Shown: in pieces, positions 26,825-35,604 of the stretch
How positions within the stretch are numbered: position 1 is the first letter of the stretch
How the letters are laid out: each line of letters opens with the position of its first letter
DNA from: Alphaproteobacteria bacterium
Lineage (GTDB): Bacteria > Pseudomonadota > Alphaproteobacteria > Caulobacterales > Aquidulcibacteraceae
DNA: 64,000 nucleotides
Assembly (NCBI GenBank): GCA_016124655.1
Contig: WGNI01000002.1
Location: 310,001 to 374,000, forward strand
Direction of reading: 5' to 3'
Notes under the pieces: model-generated
Database searches by the model: none
Told to the model about the DNA's origin: nothing
Seen by the model: only the letters and a program-made list of their open reading frames with translations
Program-made: the position numbers and the translations under genes

Positions 26825-26939
26825 GTGGTTTTCCCCTGGTCCCAAACGTCTCGAAGTGATGCTGCTGCGGGCGAAGGCCTAGCATTGCCGGGCTGACATT
26901 CAAACCCTGGGCCCCAGCGCTGCGGGCCCCCAGAGCGCG

Positions 26940-27263
26940 CTATCCCAAAGTTTCGCCGCCGCACGGGCAGTTGCGGCCGTGGCGGTAGCAGAACGCGGAA
27001 AAACAGTTCGGGCACACGGAGAGGTTCTCCAGCTTGCTGCTTTCGCCGCAGGCGTCGCATGTCATGCGCGCCGCCAGGGCGTCCCAATATGGGTCAGGTC
27101 CCGGCAGCGCCGCCCAGTAGGCGGCGATGGCCTTGTTTACCGCGCCGTCGACGTCCTCAAGCGCCGCGGCCGGGGTATTGAGCCAAAGCTTGCCTGCAAC
27201 CGCCTGCACATCATCCAGGGTCGCGCCCTCGCGGCACAAGACGACGATGCGGGGCGGGTTCAC
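26940..27263 (-). CDS. Small zinc-ribbon-like protein following pgk
   Basis: A 107-residue protein starting at a GTG (27263) five bases after the pgk stop; no ATG fits without a long overlap with pgk. The C-terminal 45 residues hold seven Cys and one His in the order CDAC...CPNCFSAFCYRHGRNCPCGG, which could hold one or two zinc ions. The N-terminal 60 residues (VVLCREGATLDDVQAVAGKL) look globular. Probably cotranscribed with pgk. No function known to me. Confidence 0.72.
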   Translation of the reverse strand: MNPPRIVVLCREGATLDDVQAVAGKLWLNTPAAALEDVDGAVNKAIAAYWAALPGPDPYWDALAARMTCDACGESSKLENLSVCPNCFSAFCYRHGRNCPCGGETLG

Positions 27264-27268
27264 GAGCG

Positions 27269-28459
27269 CTAAGCCTGCAGCGCTTCCACGCCGGGCAGGG
27301 GCTTGCCCTCCATCCATTCCAGGAATGCGCCGCCGGCGGTGGAGACGAACGTGAAATGTTTGGCGACGCCGGCGTGGTTGAGCGCTGACACCGTGTCGCC
27401 GCCGCCGGCGACCGCGATCAGTTTCTTCTCGCGCGCAAGGAACGCGGCGTGCTGCGCGGCCTCCACTGTGCCGCGATCGAACGGCGGAATTTCAAACACG
27501 CCGAGCGGGCCATTCCAGATCAGCGTTTTGGAATTGCTCATGGCGCGTTTCAGGCGATGGATCGTATCGGGCCCCGCATCGAGGATGCGTTCGTGTTCGT
27601 CCACTTCGCCGAGGCTGCGTACGCGTGCGGGGGCGCCTTGCGCCATTTGTTCGGCGACGACGATGTCGATCGGCAGGAACAGCTTGCAATTGCTGCGGCT
27701 GGCCAGCCCGATGATTTCGCGCGCGGTTTCGGCCAGGTCCTTCTCGCAATAGGACGCGCCGACGTCATACCCTTGCGCGTAGAGAAATGTGTTCGCCATG
27801 CCGCCGCCGATGGCGAGCTTGTCGAGCTTGGTGACGAGGTTCTTCAATAGATCGAGCTTGGTCGACACTTTCGAGCCGCCGACGATGCCGAGGACGGGCC
27901 GCTCCGGATGGCCGAGCGCTGCGTCGAGCGCGTTGAGCTCAGTCTCCATGCTCTTGCCGGCATAGGCCGGCAGCAGGTGCGCCAAGCCTTCGGTAGACAC
28001 GTGGGCGCGATGTGCGGCGGAGAATGCGTCATTAACGTAGACGTCGCCAAGGGCTGCGATCGCTTTGGCCAGCGCTGGATCATTGGCTTCCTCGCCGACG
28101 TGATAGCGCGTGTTCTCCAACAGGATGACGCCGCCATCGGGCAGCGCCTCAATGCACTTCGCCGCCGTCTCGCCAACGCAATCGTCGGCGAACGCGACCT
28201 CGGCGTTCAGAAGCTTCGCTAAAGGCGCAACGACCGGCTTGAGCGACATCTCCGGCACGCGCTTGCCTTTTGGCCGATCGAAATGCGCGAGCAGAACGGT
28301 CTTTGCGCCGGCTTTGCGCAGGAGTTCAATCGTCGGCAGCGCTGCGCGCAGGCGGGTGTCGTCCGACACGGCGCCATCGTGCATCGGCACGTTGAAATCG
28401 ACGCGCACCAGCGCACGTTTGCCCTTCAGCGCTGCATCTTCGAGGCGGCGAAATGTCAT
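27269..28459 (-). CDS. pgk: Phosphoglycerate kinase
   Basis: Transfers phosphate between 1,3-bisphosphoglycerate and ADP in glycolysis. 396 residues. Conserved: RVDFNVPMHDG (substrate Asp/Asn), LLAHFDRPKGKR, FSAAHRAHVSTEGL, VLGIVGGSKVSTKLDLL, NGPLGVFE, and the C-terminal GGGDTVSAL nucleotide loop. Its ATG overlaps the TGA of the preceding small membrane-protein gene (ATGA, 28456-28459). Part of the gap-to-fba minus-strand cluster. Confidence 0.98.
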   Translation of the reverse strand: MTFRRLEDAALKGKRALVRVDFNVPMHDGAVSDDTRLRAALPTIELLRKAGAKTVLLAHFDRPKGKRVPEMSLKPVVAPLAKLLNAEVAFADDCVGETAAKCIEALPDGGVILLENTRYHVGEEANDPALAKAIAALGDVYVNDAFSAAHRAHVSTEGLAHLLPAYAGKSMETELNALDAALGHPERPVLGIVGGSKVSTKLDLLKNLVTKLDKLAIGGGMANTFLYAQGYDVGASYCEKDLAETAREIIGLASRSNCKLFLPIDIVVAEQMAQGAPARVRSLGEVDEHERILDAGPDTIHRLKRAMSNSKTLIWNGPLGVFEIPPFDRGTVEAAQHAAFLAREKKLIAVAGGGDTVSALNHAGVAKHFTFVSTAGGAFLEWMEGKPLPGVEALQA

Positions 28460-28731
28460 GGCCCTCTTCCCCCAACCATCAAGCCGACCGCGTAGGCGGC
28501 GAGATCAACGCCCAGGATCATGATGAAACTCACGGCGATGACGCCGGCCCGGTGCTGTTGCGGGGTTTGCGCCAGCGTGCCGCGCCGCGACACGATCCAA
28601 TAGATCACGTGCGCGCCGACGATGCCCGCAATCGCCAGGAACGGCGCGCCGAATCCGCCCGCGACGCCGGCGGCCACCGCGAACCCTAGGTCCGCGAGCG
28701 CGGAGTGCAGATTGGGTTTGCGCGCCGCCAT
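28456..28731 (-). CDS. Small membrane protein coupled to pgk
   Basis: A 91-residue protein with two or three hydrophobic helices (about 12-50 and 65-87) and basic ends. It overlaps pgk by 4 bases and lies between gap/DUF1993 and pgk, so it is expressed with glycolytic genes. No motif suggests a catalytic role, and no family is recognised. It is real rather than a shadow: codon GC pattern and the ATGA overlap agree with its neighbours. Confidence 0.65.
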   Translation of the reverse strand: MAARKPNLHSALADLGFAVAAGVAGGFGAPFLAIAGIVGAHVIYWIVSRRGTLAQTPQQHRAGVIAVSFIMILGVDLAAYAVGLMVGGRGP

Positions 28732-28748
28732 CGCCGCAATCCTTGGCC

Positions 28749-29273
28749 CTATTTGGGCAGGGCCATCGGGCCGAACACGTCGCGCTTGCCGAGCGGCACG
28801 CCGTTGTGGCGCAGAATCGCGTACGCCATCGACACGTGAAAATAGAAGTTTGTCAGCGCGAAGACGGTGAGATAGGCCGCGCCGGTCATCGTGGTTTGCG
28901 TGTCGGGGCCGGTGCGAATGGTGAGGCTGCGTTCGCCTGCGCCTTCCAGCGCGCCAGCCGGCGTCGCGCGGACGATGTCAAGCGCGCGGGCGATGCGCGC
29001 TTTCAATTCCGGCAGCGTGGTTTCGGTGTCGGGGAACGGCGGCGGCTCCTTGCCGGCAAGACGCGAGCAGGCGTTCTTGGCGAAGTCCGTCGCCATCTGC
29101 ACTTGGCCAATCAGGCCGAACATGTCCGGCGCAAGTCGGGCATTGAGCAGCACGGCGAAGTCGAACTTGCGGGCTTCGGCGTCCGCGACCGCCTTGTTGA
29201 GCATGGCGTCGAGCGCGACGAGCATGCGCTCGAAGGTTTGCGGTCCAATCGCGTGGAGAGTTGCGGCGTCCAT
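28749..29273 (-). CDS. DUF1993 family protein
   Basis: A 174-residue soluble protein; the C-terminal FYFHVSMAYAILRHNGVPLGKRDVFG is the DUF1993 signature and GLIGQVQMATDFAKN is a second conserved block. These proteins are DinB-like helical bundles with unknown function. It starts 13 bases after the gap stop codon and ends 17 bases before the next gene, so it is inside the glycolytic operon. Confidence 0.88.
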   Translation of the reverse strand: MDAATLHAIGPQTFERMLVALDAMLNKAVADAEARKFDFAVLLNARLAPDMFGLIGQVQMATDFAKNACSRLAGKEPPPFPDTETTLPELKARIARALDIVRATPAGALEGAGERSLTIRTGPDTQTTMTGAAYLTVFALTNFYFHVSMAYAILRHNGVPLGKRDVFGPMALPK

Positions 29274-29286
29274 CGTGACCTCGCGT

Positions 29287-30294
29287 CTAGATCAGCTTGG
29301 CCAGCGCAACAGCGGTGTCGGCCATGCGGTTGGAGAAGCCCCATTCGTTGTCGTACCAGGACAGCACTGACGCCATGGTCCCGCCCATGACTTTCGTCTG
29401 ATCGATATGGAAGATCGACGAGTGCGGATCGTGGTTGAAGTCCATCGAAACGTTCGGCGCATCGGTATAGCCCAGCACGCCCTTGAGCTGGCCGTTGGCC
29501 GCAGCCTTGATCGCGGCGTTGATTTCCTTGGCGTCGGTGGCGCGCTTGGCGATGAACTTAAAGTCGACGACCGACACGTTCGGCGTCGGCACGCGAACGG
29601 AAATGCCGTCGAGCTTGCCCTTGAGTTCGGGAATGACGAGGCCGATCGCTTTGGCGGCGCCGGTCGAGGTCGGGATCATGTTCAGGCCGGCGGCGCGCGC
29701 GCGATAGAGATCCTTGTGCATCTGGTCGAGGGTCGGCTGATCATTCGTGTACGAATGGATCGTCGTCATCATGCCGTGTTCGATGCCGATGGCGTCATGC
29801 AGCACCTTCACCACGGGCGCGAGGCAATTGGTTGTGCATGAGGCGTTGGAGACGACGATGTGGTCCTTCGTCAGCTGATGATGGTTCACGCCATAGACAA
29901 CCGTCAGGTCAGCGCCGTCCGCTGGGGCTGAGACGAGGACGCGCTTGGCGCCGGCGTCGAGGTGGGCGGCCGCCTTGTCGCGGGCGGTGAAGATGCCCGT
30001 GCACTCCAACGCGACATCGACGCCGAGTTCGCGGTGGGGCAATTCGCCGGGGCTGCGGATCGCGGTGACCTTGATGGCCTTGCCGTTGACCGTGATCACG
30101 TCGCCGTCGACTGAGACTTCGCCCGGGAACCGGCCATGGACACTGTCGAAGCGCAGAAGGTGGGCGTTGGTTTCCACCGGCCCAAGATCGTTGAGGGCCA
30201 CGACTTCGATGTCGGTGCGCCCGGCCTCGACGATGGCGCGCAACACGTTGCGTCCAATGCGTCCAAACCCGTTAATCGCGACCCGCACCGCCAT
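29287..30294 (-). CDS. gap: Glyceraldehyde-3-phosphate dehydrogenase, type I
   Basis: Oxidises glyceraldehyde-3-phosphate with NAD+. 335 residues. NAD-binding [14 protein letters not shown] at the N-terminus, active-site Cys in [12 protein letters not shown], and [12 protein letters not shown] near the end. The second of two adjacent ATGs (30294) is preferred since GGAG sits 7 bases before it; 30297 is also possible. It is the first gene of the minus-strand cluster gap-DUF1993-membrane protein-pgk-zinc ribbon. The 150 bases upstream are shared with the divergent small coiled-coil gene. Confidence 0.97.
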   Translation of the reverse strand: MAVRVAINGFGRIGRNVLRAIVEAGRTDIEVVALNDLGPVETNAHLLRFDSVHGRFPGEVSVDGDVITVNGKAIKVTAIRSPGELPHRELGVDVALECTGIFTARDKAAAHLDAGAKRVLVSAPADGADLTVVYGVNHHQLTKDHIVVSNASCTTNCLAPVVKVLHDAIGIEHGMMTTIHSYTNDQPTLDQMHKDLYRARAAGLNMIPTSTGAAKAIGLVIPELKGKLDGISVRVPTPNVSVVDFKFIAKRATDAKEINAAIKAAANGQLKGVLGYTDAPNVSMDFNHDPHSSIFHIDQTKVMGGTMASVLSWYDNEWGFSNRMADTAVALAKLI

Positions 30295-30444
30295 CATCCG
30301 CTCCGTCTTTTCTGCGCTGCAACAAAGTGGCCGTGTCCTACAGGCTCCGCGCGGGAGCGTCCAGGCGACGCCCCGCCCCAGGGGAGGGCAGCAGGGTTGC
30401 ACAGGGCGCCGAGTCACAGTGATCTTACGGCCAAGGAGACGCCG

Positions 30445-30687
30445 ATGGCCGAGGCCGCTTTGCACGTCGCCGCCCGCGCGGCGCGCCTGAACGCAACGCT
30501 CGATGCGCTGGAGCAGTCGCTCGACAGTCTGAATGAGGGCTGGCTAGAGCTTCTGGAGCAGGACGCGGCCGTGTTGGATCAGCCCGAGACGCTGGAGCAG
30601 GCGCATATCGCCGCCAGAGCGTCGGCGCAGCTCAACGCGGCGATTTCAGCCTTGCGCGCGGCCGCGCAGGCGGAGCTGCGCGCCTAA
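30445..30687 (+). CDS. Small coiled-coil protein, possible ZauP-like
   Basis: An 80-residue, almost fully helical Ala/Leu/Glu-rich protein without signal peptide ([23 protein letters not shown]). AAGGAG sits 7 bases before the ATG at 30445. In many alphaproteobacteria a short coiled-coil gene precedes zapA, the 6S RNA and the cyclo-ligase gene; in Caulobacter it is ZauP, which works with ZapA at the Z-ring. The position next to gap and upstream of 6S RNA fits, but zapA is not here, and length and composition alone cannot prove the identity. Confidence 0.6.
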   Translation: MAEAALHVAARAARLNATLDALEQSLDSLNEGWLELLEQDAAVLDQPETLEQAHIAARASAQLNAAISALRAAAQAELRA

Positions 30688-30717
30688 AAAACAAGGGCGG
30701 GCCTTTTGGACCCGCCC
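30685..30717 (-). terminator. Intrinsic terminator of the VWA-autotransporter gene
   Basis: Read on the minus strand: GGGCGGG (30717-30711), a small inner loop with CCAAAAGG, CCCGCCC (30701-30695), then TTGTTTTTT. It is 30 bases past the autotransporter stop. The T run overlaps the stop codon of the small coiled-coil gene on the other strand. Confidence 0.8.
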
Positions 30718-30746
30718 CCGCTGGCGTTCTCGCCCCCGCTTTTTGC

Positions 30747-32525
30747 TCAGAACACCCAGCGTCCCCGGATCGAGACGGAATGCGCCTCGACCTGTTCGCC
30801 GATGCGCGCCTCATAGCCCAGCCGGCCGGTGAAGCCATCCCGGATGAGAGCTGCGCCGACGCCCACAACGTTGGTCCAGTCCGAAAGCGCGGGAACGAGT
30901 TGATCAAACCCGCCGCCGCTGGCCGTGGTGATGCGGGCGATGTCGTCGTCATTGGCGAAGGCCCATTCGCCCCCCAATTGCAGCGATGGCCGCACCAGAC
31001 CCCATTGGGTGGTCCAATTGCCCTGGATGTCGACGCCGAGATCGGCGGTCGACACGTCGCTGGCAAAGCCGCCGACCGTGACCGCGCCCGGTCCCGTCTC
31101 GGTATAAGAATCGATCTTCACGTGGGTGTAGGTCGCGCCGACATGCGGCGTGACGTCCAGCTCGTCCGGGATCAACGCGAAGGTGCGGCTGGCCCGAACG
31201 CGCGCGGCGTACACATGGCCCTCAGGCTCGGCCGACGCTCTGTTCGGCGCGCCGGGGGTCAGGGCCACGACTGGACGGCTGGTGGTGTAGTCGGCCATGC
31301 CGGCGCTGATCACGCCATCGAGATGTACGGCGTGGGGCAGCTTCTTGGATGCGTAGCCGGCGATGGTGATGACTTCGTGGTCCCACGATTCATTGGTCCC
31401 GTCGGCGCTGCTTTCGCCATCGGAATAGGCGAGCGCAAAGCCAGCGAGCGTGGTGTCATTGACGTCGGCGTCCATGCCCACGATGAGCTGGTAGCCGTCG
31501 AAGTCGAAATTGGGCTGATCGGCGATCGCGTCGACATTGCCGTCCATGTAGGACGCGATGGCGAAGCCGCGCCGCGTGCCCGCGGCGTTTGACACTGTAA
31601 CCGGGGCGCCTTCGCCGCCGGCGCCGTCAAAGCCGCCGAACCGGCCGGACAGGCGGAACATCAGCGAGTCGGCGACGTGCAACGCCGCGATGCGTGATGC
31701 CACGGTGGGCGCGATGAGGAATTGACCGCGGCCGCTGCCGCCGAGCGCCTGTTGGATGAGGCAGCGTGCGAGCGTCTCCGCGAAGGCCTGCGCAATGGTT
31801 CCGCCGGCTCGCAATTGATTGAGGTCGGCCACGCAGCCGTCGGAGAACGACAAGACGAGTTGAGTGTAGTCCTCGAAGGTCGTGCCGGATGCAAAGCCGA
31901 AGGTCGGCGCGCCGAGTTCTTCGGGGACGCCGTCATTGTTGGCGTCGACATACGTGATCGTGCCGTCCGTCGCGATGCCGACTTCGCCGCCGGGACCATT
32001 GATCTCCTGATTGATGATGGCGCTGAGCGATGCGTTGGCGCTTTGCAGATTGGTGAGGATGACCTGGAAGGTCAGCGCATTGTCGGTGTTGTCGCGGTCT
32101 TCGTCGGTCACCAGGACGATCACCGCTGTGCTGGCGCCGCCAGAGAACGCGTAATTGTCCAACACGTATTGAATGCCGGCGTACCCGTCTTCGGTGCCGC
32201 CGCTGACTTCCAACGCGCCAGCGGCGGTCGCGAAATCGGTTGCGGATCCGAATGGCTGGCCGCCGATCAAGAACTGGCGCGGGACGACGGCGGAGTTGCC
32301 GTAACCCACAAGACCAAATTTGGCGATCTGCAGTCCGGCGGCCTGGAGTTGCTGCTCAAGGCTCGGCACGAAGGCCTGCAGGAATTGCTGTTCGCCCGAC
32401 ATGGAGCCGGACTCGTCGACGACAAAAACGATTTCCGCGCTGCGCTGCGCAAACGCGGCGGGCGCGCACGCCACCATCGCAAGAGCGCACACAAGCGCGC
32501 GCCATGCGGTCTTTACCAAAACCAT
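30747..32525 (-). CDS. VWA-domain autotransporter (type V secreted)
   Basis: A 592-residue protein. A signal peptide (about 1-27) is followed by a von Willebrand A domain (about 30-230) with an intact MIDAS DESGSMS (Asp37, Ser39, Ser41) and VIVLVTDEDRDN. A Ca-binding-like loop, VDANNDGVPEELG, comes next. From about residue 310 the protein is amphipathic beta with GFAIASYMDGN, TFALIPDELDVTPHVGATYT and FTGRLGYEARIGEQ, ending in an aromatic Phe (GRWVF) as outer-membrane barrels do. So the VWA part is probably exported through or displayed by its own barrel. It has its own terminator. Binding partner unknown. Confidence 0.83.
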   Translation of the reverse strand: MVLVKTAWRALVCALAMVACAPAAFAQRSAEIVFVVDESGSMSGEQQFLQAFVPSLEQQLQAAGLQIAKFGLVGYGNSAVVPRQFLIGGQPFGSATDFATAAGALEVSGGTEDGYAGIQYVLDNYAFSGGASTAVIVLVTDEDRDNTDNALTFQVILTNLQSANASLSAIINQEINGPGGEVGIATDGTITYVDANNDGVPEELGAPTFGFASGTTFEDYTQLVLSFSDGCVADLNQLRAGGTIAQAFAETLARCLIQQALGGSGRGQFLIAPTVASRIAALHVADSLMFRLSGRFGGFDGAGGEGAPVTVSNAAGTRRGFAIASYMDGNVDAIADQPNFDFDGYQLIVGMDADVNDTTLAGFALAYSDGESSADGTNESWDHEVITIAGYASKKLPHAVHLDGVISAGMADYTTSRPVVALTPGAPNRASAEPEGHVYAARVRASRTFALIPDELDVTPHVGATYTHVKIDSYTETGPGAVTVGGFASDVSTADLGVDIQGNWTTQWGLVRPSLQLGGEWAFANDDDIARITTASGGGFDQLVPALSDWTNVVGVGAALIRDGFTGRLGYEARIGEQVEAHSVSIRGRWVF

Positions 32526-32635
32526 GAGAGCCTCTCCCCTTGAGCAGGGGAAAGGCTCGCATGCATTTGACGAATTGAGAAACTATTCAGCGCGTAGGGC
32601 GAATGCAGATGCGCCCGGTTCGCGCCGAGGGGGAG

Positions 32636-32665
32636 AAAACCGGCCGGAGCGGGCGCTCCGGCCGG
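32636..32665 (-). terminator. Intrinsic terminator of the second TonB-dependent receptor
   Basis: CCGGCCGGAGC (32640-32650), loop GGGC, GCTCCGGCCGG (32655-32665): a perfect 11-bp stem. On the minus strand it is followed by TTTT (32639-32636) and lies 9 bases after the receptor stop codon. Confidence 0.85.
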
Positions 32666-32673
32666 ATAAACGC

Positions 32674-35148
32674 CTACCAGTTGTAGCTGATGCGGCCGTA
32701 CACGTACCGGCCCGAGCGGCCGAACGGGGAGTAGTTCGAGAACGGCGTGTTGGAGGTGGTGTTCAGGCTCGGAGGGGTTTGGGTGGGATATTCGTCGGTC
32801 ACGTTATCCGCCCCCACCGCGATGCGGATCGCATCGGTGATGTTCACGCGGCCTTCGAGATCGATCAGCACCTTTGGATCAAGGATCAGGTCGTTGGGCG
32901 CTGTCGTGCCGGGCGAGAGCACTTCGCCATAGCGCGTGGCGCGCGCAGTGGCGCCAAAACGGCCGAGCTCCCAGTCCACGCCGAAGGTATACTTGTCCTT
33001 GGGCGTGCCTTCTTCAAAGGTCAGAACGTTGATGCGATCGAACAGAACGGGCGCCGGGCTCAGCGCCGCCAATTGTTGCGTCGCTGGAACGCGCGTCACG
33101 TCGGTTTCGTTGAAGTTTGCGCCGAACGTGAAATCGAAATCGCCGAACGTGTCGGTGTTCAGCGCATAATTCGCCACCACATCGACGCCGTTGGTTTCGG
33201 TGTCGACGCCGTTGATGAAGAACCGGCCGCCGCCAATACCGACGAAGCCTTGGGCGATGAGGAAGTTGCGCACCGCCGTGGACGTCAGATTTTCCGAAAG
33301 AACAATGCGATTGGTGACGTCGATCCAGTAGGCGTCGACGGTGACGTTGAGGTCGCCGAAACGCAGAACTGCGCCAACCGCGTAGTTCACCGATTCTTCC
33401 GGCTCCAACGGCTGAGCGCCGAGCGCCGCGGCGACGGGATCGGTCGCCGGGAAGGTGGTGATGTCGAAGGGCACGCCGTTGATGAAGTTCGTCGAGGTGG
33501 CCGTGAAGAATTGCTGCTGCAGCGATGGGGCGCGGAAGCCGTTCTGCACCGATCCGCGCAAGGCGAAATTGTCGGTGAAGTCGTACCGCAGCGAAGCCTT
33601 GCCAGTCATTGTGTCGCCGAAGTCAGAATAGTGCTCGGCGCGCACCGCAAGCGAGGCCAGCAATTGCTCAGTCAGATTCGCTTCGACATCGACATAGGCG
33701 CCGATGGACTCGCGGTCTTCGTCGACCTCGTTCGAAGGCTGGAAGCCTGGGAACACCTGGGCGCCTGCCGCCGCGGGCGCGCCGCTTTGGGCCAGTCCGC
33801 CGCCATTGCGATAGGAATCCGGCTCCCCGGCAGTGATGGAATAGTTTTCCTGCCGCGCTTCCAGACCCATCGAGAGGTTCAGCGGGGACGCAAGCCCTGC
33901 GTCGAAGCTGCGCGTGCCGGAGAAGTTCAGCACGAGCTGGTCGTAGTCAAAGCCGCCGGCGTCAAACACCGTCTTGCTGGTCGCGCCGATGGAGGCGTTC
34001 AGCGTGTTGCGGATCGTGAAGTCCATGGAATTGTAGCCGTAGACGAGCGAGGTATCCATGTCCCACGCGCCCCATTGCCAGCGCGCGCCGCCGGCGGCGG
34101 AGTAATCCTCTACTTCGGGATTGATCAGCGGCAGGAAGCCGTCGGGATAGATCGAGGGGATGTTGCGGTCGTCGAGCGAACGGCGGAAGAAGCCCGCGGA
34201 CGTGGAATCGCGGTTCTGGTAGCTGGCCCAGCCGTACAATTCGACGCCGCTGGAGAGGTCATAACCAGCGTTGGCGAAGACCGTGTACTGCTCGATGCGC
34301 GGCTCGCCGTACCAGGCGTTGAGACGGTTGAATGTCGCTTCGCGCGGATCGAAATTGCCGGAGATGAGCGGATATTGCTGACGCCAATCCGGCGCGGTGC
34401 GGATGGTTTCTTCCTGGTCGAGATAGTCGCCGGAGATCGTGACGAAGCCGCGCTCCCCGATCGGCAGACCGATCCAGCCCGATACGTTGATCGTCTCGCC
34501 GTCATTCACGTCGCGCGACGCAAGATTGGCGACGCTCCAATTCGCGCCTGTGGGAACGGGCGCGACCAACGTGTCAACCGTGGTGATGCGTTCGCCGTAG
34601 GTCACATTCACGCCGCCGCCGGAATTGTTCTCGCGCAGCAGCACGTTGATGACGCCGGCGATGGCGTCGGAGCCATATTGCGCCGACGCGCCGTCGCGCA
34701 GCACCTGCACGGAGCGCACGGCCGTGTTGGGGATCGTGTTGAGGTCGACCGCGGCGGAGCCCCGGCCGATCGTGCCGTTAAGATTGACCAACGACGCGCT
34801 GTGCCGGCGCTTGGAATTCACCAGCACCAGCGTTTGATCCGGCCCGAGGCCGCGCAGGGTCGCGGGACGGATCGTGTCGGTGCCGTCCGCGAGGCCCGGA
34901 CGCGGGAAATTGAACGAGGGCAGCGCGACGGAGAGCGCCTGGCTCACTTCGTTAACGCCAGAGTTCGACAGCGTCTCGGCGCTGATCACGTCCACTGGCG
35001 CTGCGGTCGACAATGCAGAGCGATTTGCGACGCGCGTGCCGGTGACGACAATTTCGGTGTCATCGGTCTGCGCGAAGGCCGGCGCCAGGCCCACAACCGT
35101 CAATCCAGCGAGAAGCGCCGCCGGCGCCGTCTTCATCTTTTCGAACAT
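32674..35148 (-). CDS. TonB-dependent outer-membrane receptor
   Basis: An 824-residue receptor. A signal peptide (about 1-27) precedes the TonB box TEIVVTGTRV. The plug contains RPATLRGLGPDQTLVLVNSKRRH and VQVLRDGASAQYGSDAIAGVINV, of the subgroup that carries an Asn/Leu-Val-Asn-S-K-R-R signature and often imports organic substrates rather than siderophores. The barrel ends in YGRISYNW with a terminal aromatic residue. The ATG at 35148 was chosen; a TTG at 35157 is in frame but weaker. No regulator, sigma/anti-sigma pair or periplasmic enzyme adjoins, so the ligand is unknown. Confidence 0.94.
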   Translation of the reverse strand: MFEKMKTAPAALLAGLTVVGLAPAFAQTDDTEIVVTGTRVANRSALSTAAPVDVISAETLSNSGVNEVSQALSVALPSFNFPRPGLADGTDTIRPATLRGLGPDQTLVLVNSKRRHSASLVNLNGTIGRGSAAVDLNTIPNTAVRSVQVLRDGASAQYGSDAIAGVINVLLRENNSGGGVNVTYGERITTVDTLVAPVPTGANWSVANLASRDVNDGETINVSGWIGLPIGERGFVTISGDYLDQEETIRTAPDWRQQYPLISGNFDPREATFNRLNAWYGEPRIEQYTVFANAGYDLSSGVELYGWASYQNRDSTSAGFFRRSLDDRNIPSIYPDGFLPLINPEVEDYSAAGGARWQWGAWDMDTSLVYGYNSMDFTIRNTLNASIGATSKTVFDAGGFDYDQLVLNFSGTRSFDAGLASPLNLSMGLEARQENYSITAGEPDSYRNGGGLAQSGAPAAAGAQVFPGFQPSNEVDEDRESIGAYVDVEANLTEQLLASLAVRAEHYSDFGDTMTGKASLRYDFTDNFALRGSVQNGFRAPSLQQQFFTATSTNFINGVPFDITTFPATDPVAAALGAQPLEPEESVNYAVGAVLRFGDLNVTVDAYWIDVTNRIVLSENLTSTAVRNFLIAQGFVGIGGGRFFINGVDTETNGVDVVANYALNTDTFGDFDFTFGANFNETDVTRVPATQQLAALSPAPVLFDRINVLTFEEGTPKDKYTFGVDWELGRFGATARATRYGEVLSPGTTAPNDLILDPKVLIDLEGRVNITDAIRIAVGADNVTDEYPTQTPPSLNTTSNTPFSNYSPFGRSGRYVYGRISYNW

Positions 35149-35373
35149 CAGCAACAATCCTCTTCCGCCATCATTCGGGCTTGGCCCGGTTCGATTTCCC
35201 GAGGATTAACATTGACCCCGAGGCGGGAAGCTCAAGGGTCGCCATCGTCGCGATCCGGGTTTTATCTGGCAGTGTGGCCATGGCGCCGCAAAAAAGCCCT
35301 CAGACTGCGGAGCATTTGCGCAGAGCCGCTCGTTCTGCCTTTCCAATCGTTCAGGTTTGCGCGGGAAGCGCGC

Positions 35374-35401
35374 TTGCGGGCTCGGGCGGCGCATCCTAGA
35401 T
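35374..35401 (+). promoter_or_regulatory. Promoter candidate of the 6S RNA
   Basis: TTGCGG (35374-35379), 16-base spacer, CTAGAT (35396-35401). Transcription would start near 35407, exactly where the RNA's closing helix begins. Housekeeping-type promoter with two -10 mismatches. Confidence 0.5.
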
Positions 35402-35406
35402 TCCGA

Positions 35407-35540
35407 TCCGGACGGCTGCTGCGGCGTTCGAGAGGCGCTTGCATCCCGGGGACCGTACATTCTCTCTCGGGAGCTGGCTCTGTTCCGGGCCGTGGCCTGG
35501 AACACCTGGCGCCCACCTAGCTTGCTAGGGTCCGAGGGGA
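35407..35540 (+). ncRNA. ssrS: 6S RNA (RNA polymerase-binding regulatory RNA)
   Basis: 6S RNA mimics an open promoter and traps housekeeping RNA polymerase. Support: location directly upstream of the 5-formyltetrahydrofolate cyclo-ligase gene, the conserved ssrS position; a closing pair CGGAC (35409-35413) with GTCCG (35530-35534); the 5' arm TGCGGCGTTCG; a 3' hairpin GTTCCGGGC-CGTG-GCCTGGAAC (35482-35503) followed by ACCTGGCGCCCACCT, as in other 6S RNAs. Ends are approximate. The 225 bases before its promoter (35149-35373) show nothing I can name. Confidence 0.72.
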
Positions 35541-35554
35541 TGAGCTGGCCTTAC

Positions 35555-35595
35555 GGCGCATGCGGCGCCGTCCAACAGTTTTGGCGCCGTGCGCC
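35555..35595 (+). terminator. Inverted repeat between 6S RNA and the cyclo-ligase gene
   Basis: GGCGCA-TG-CGGCGCC (35555-35569) faces GGCGCCGTGCGCC (35583-35595) across a 13-base loop ending in TTTT. It ends 9 bases before the cyclo-ligase ATG. It could end or process the 6S transcript, or limit read-through and translation initiation of the downstream gene. Confidence 0.4.
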
Positions 35596-35604
35596 GGGCT
35601 TGGC

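Noticed and set aside
26907-26933. Hairpin CTGGGCCCC...GGGCCCCCAG after the zinc-ribbon gene as a terminator
   Set aside because: The stem needs a bulge and no T tract follows on the minus strand; too weak to list.
30136-30444. An N-terminal extension of the small coiled-coil gene
   Set aside because: It runs opposite the gap start; the AAGGAG-preceded ATG at 30445 is a clear start.
32320-35520. A 1066-codon open frame on the plus strand
   Set aside because: It runs antisense to the second TonB receptor and part of the autotransporter, with a composition rich in Arg/His/Gly and no domain. High GC content makes antisense frames open.
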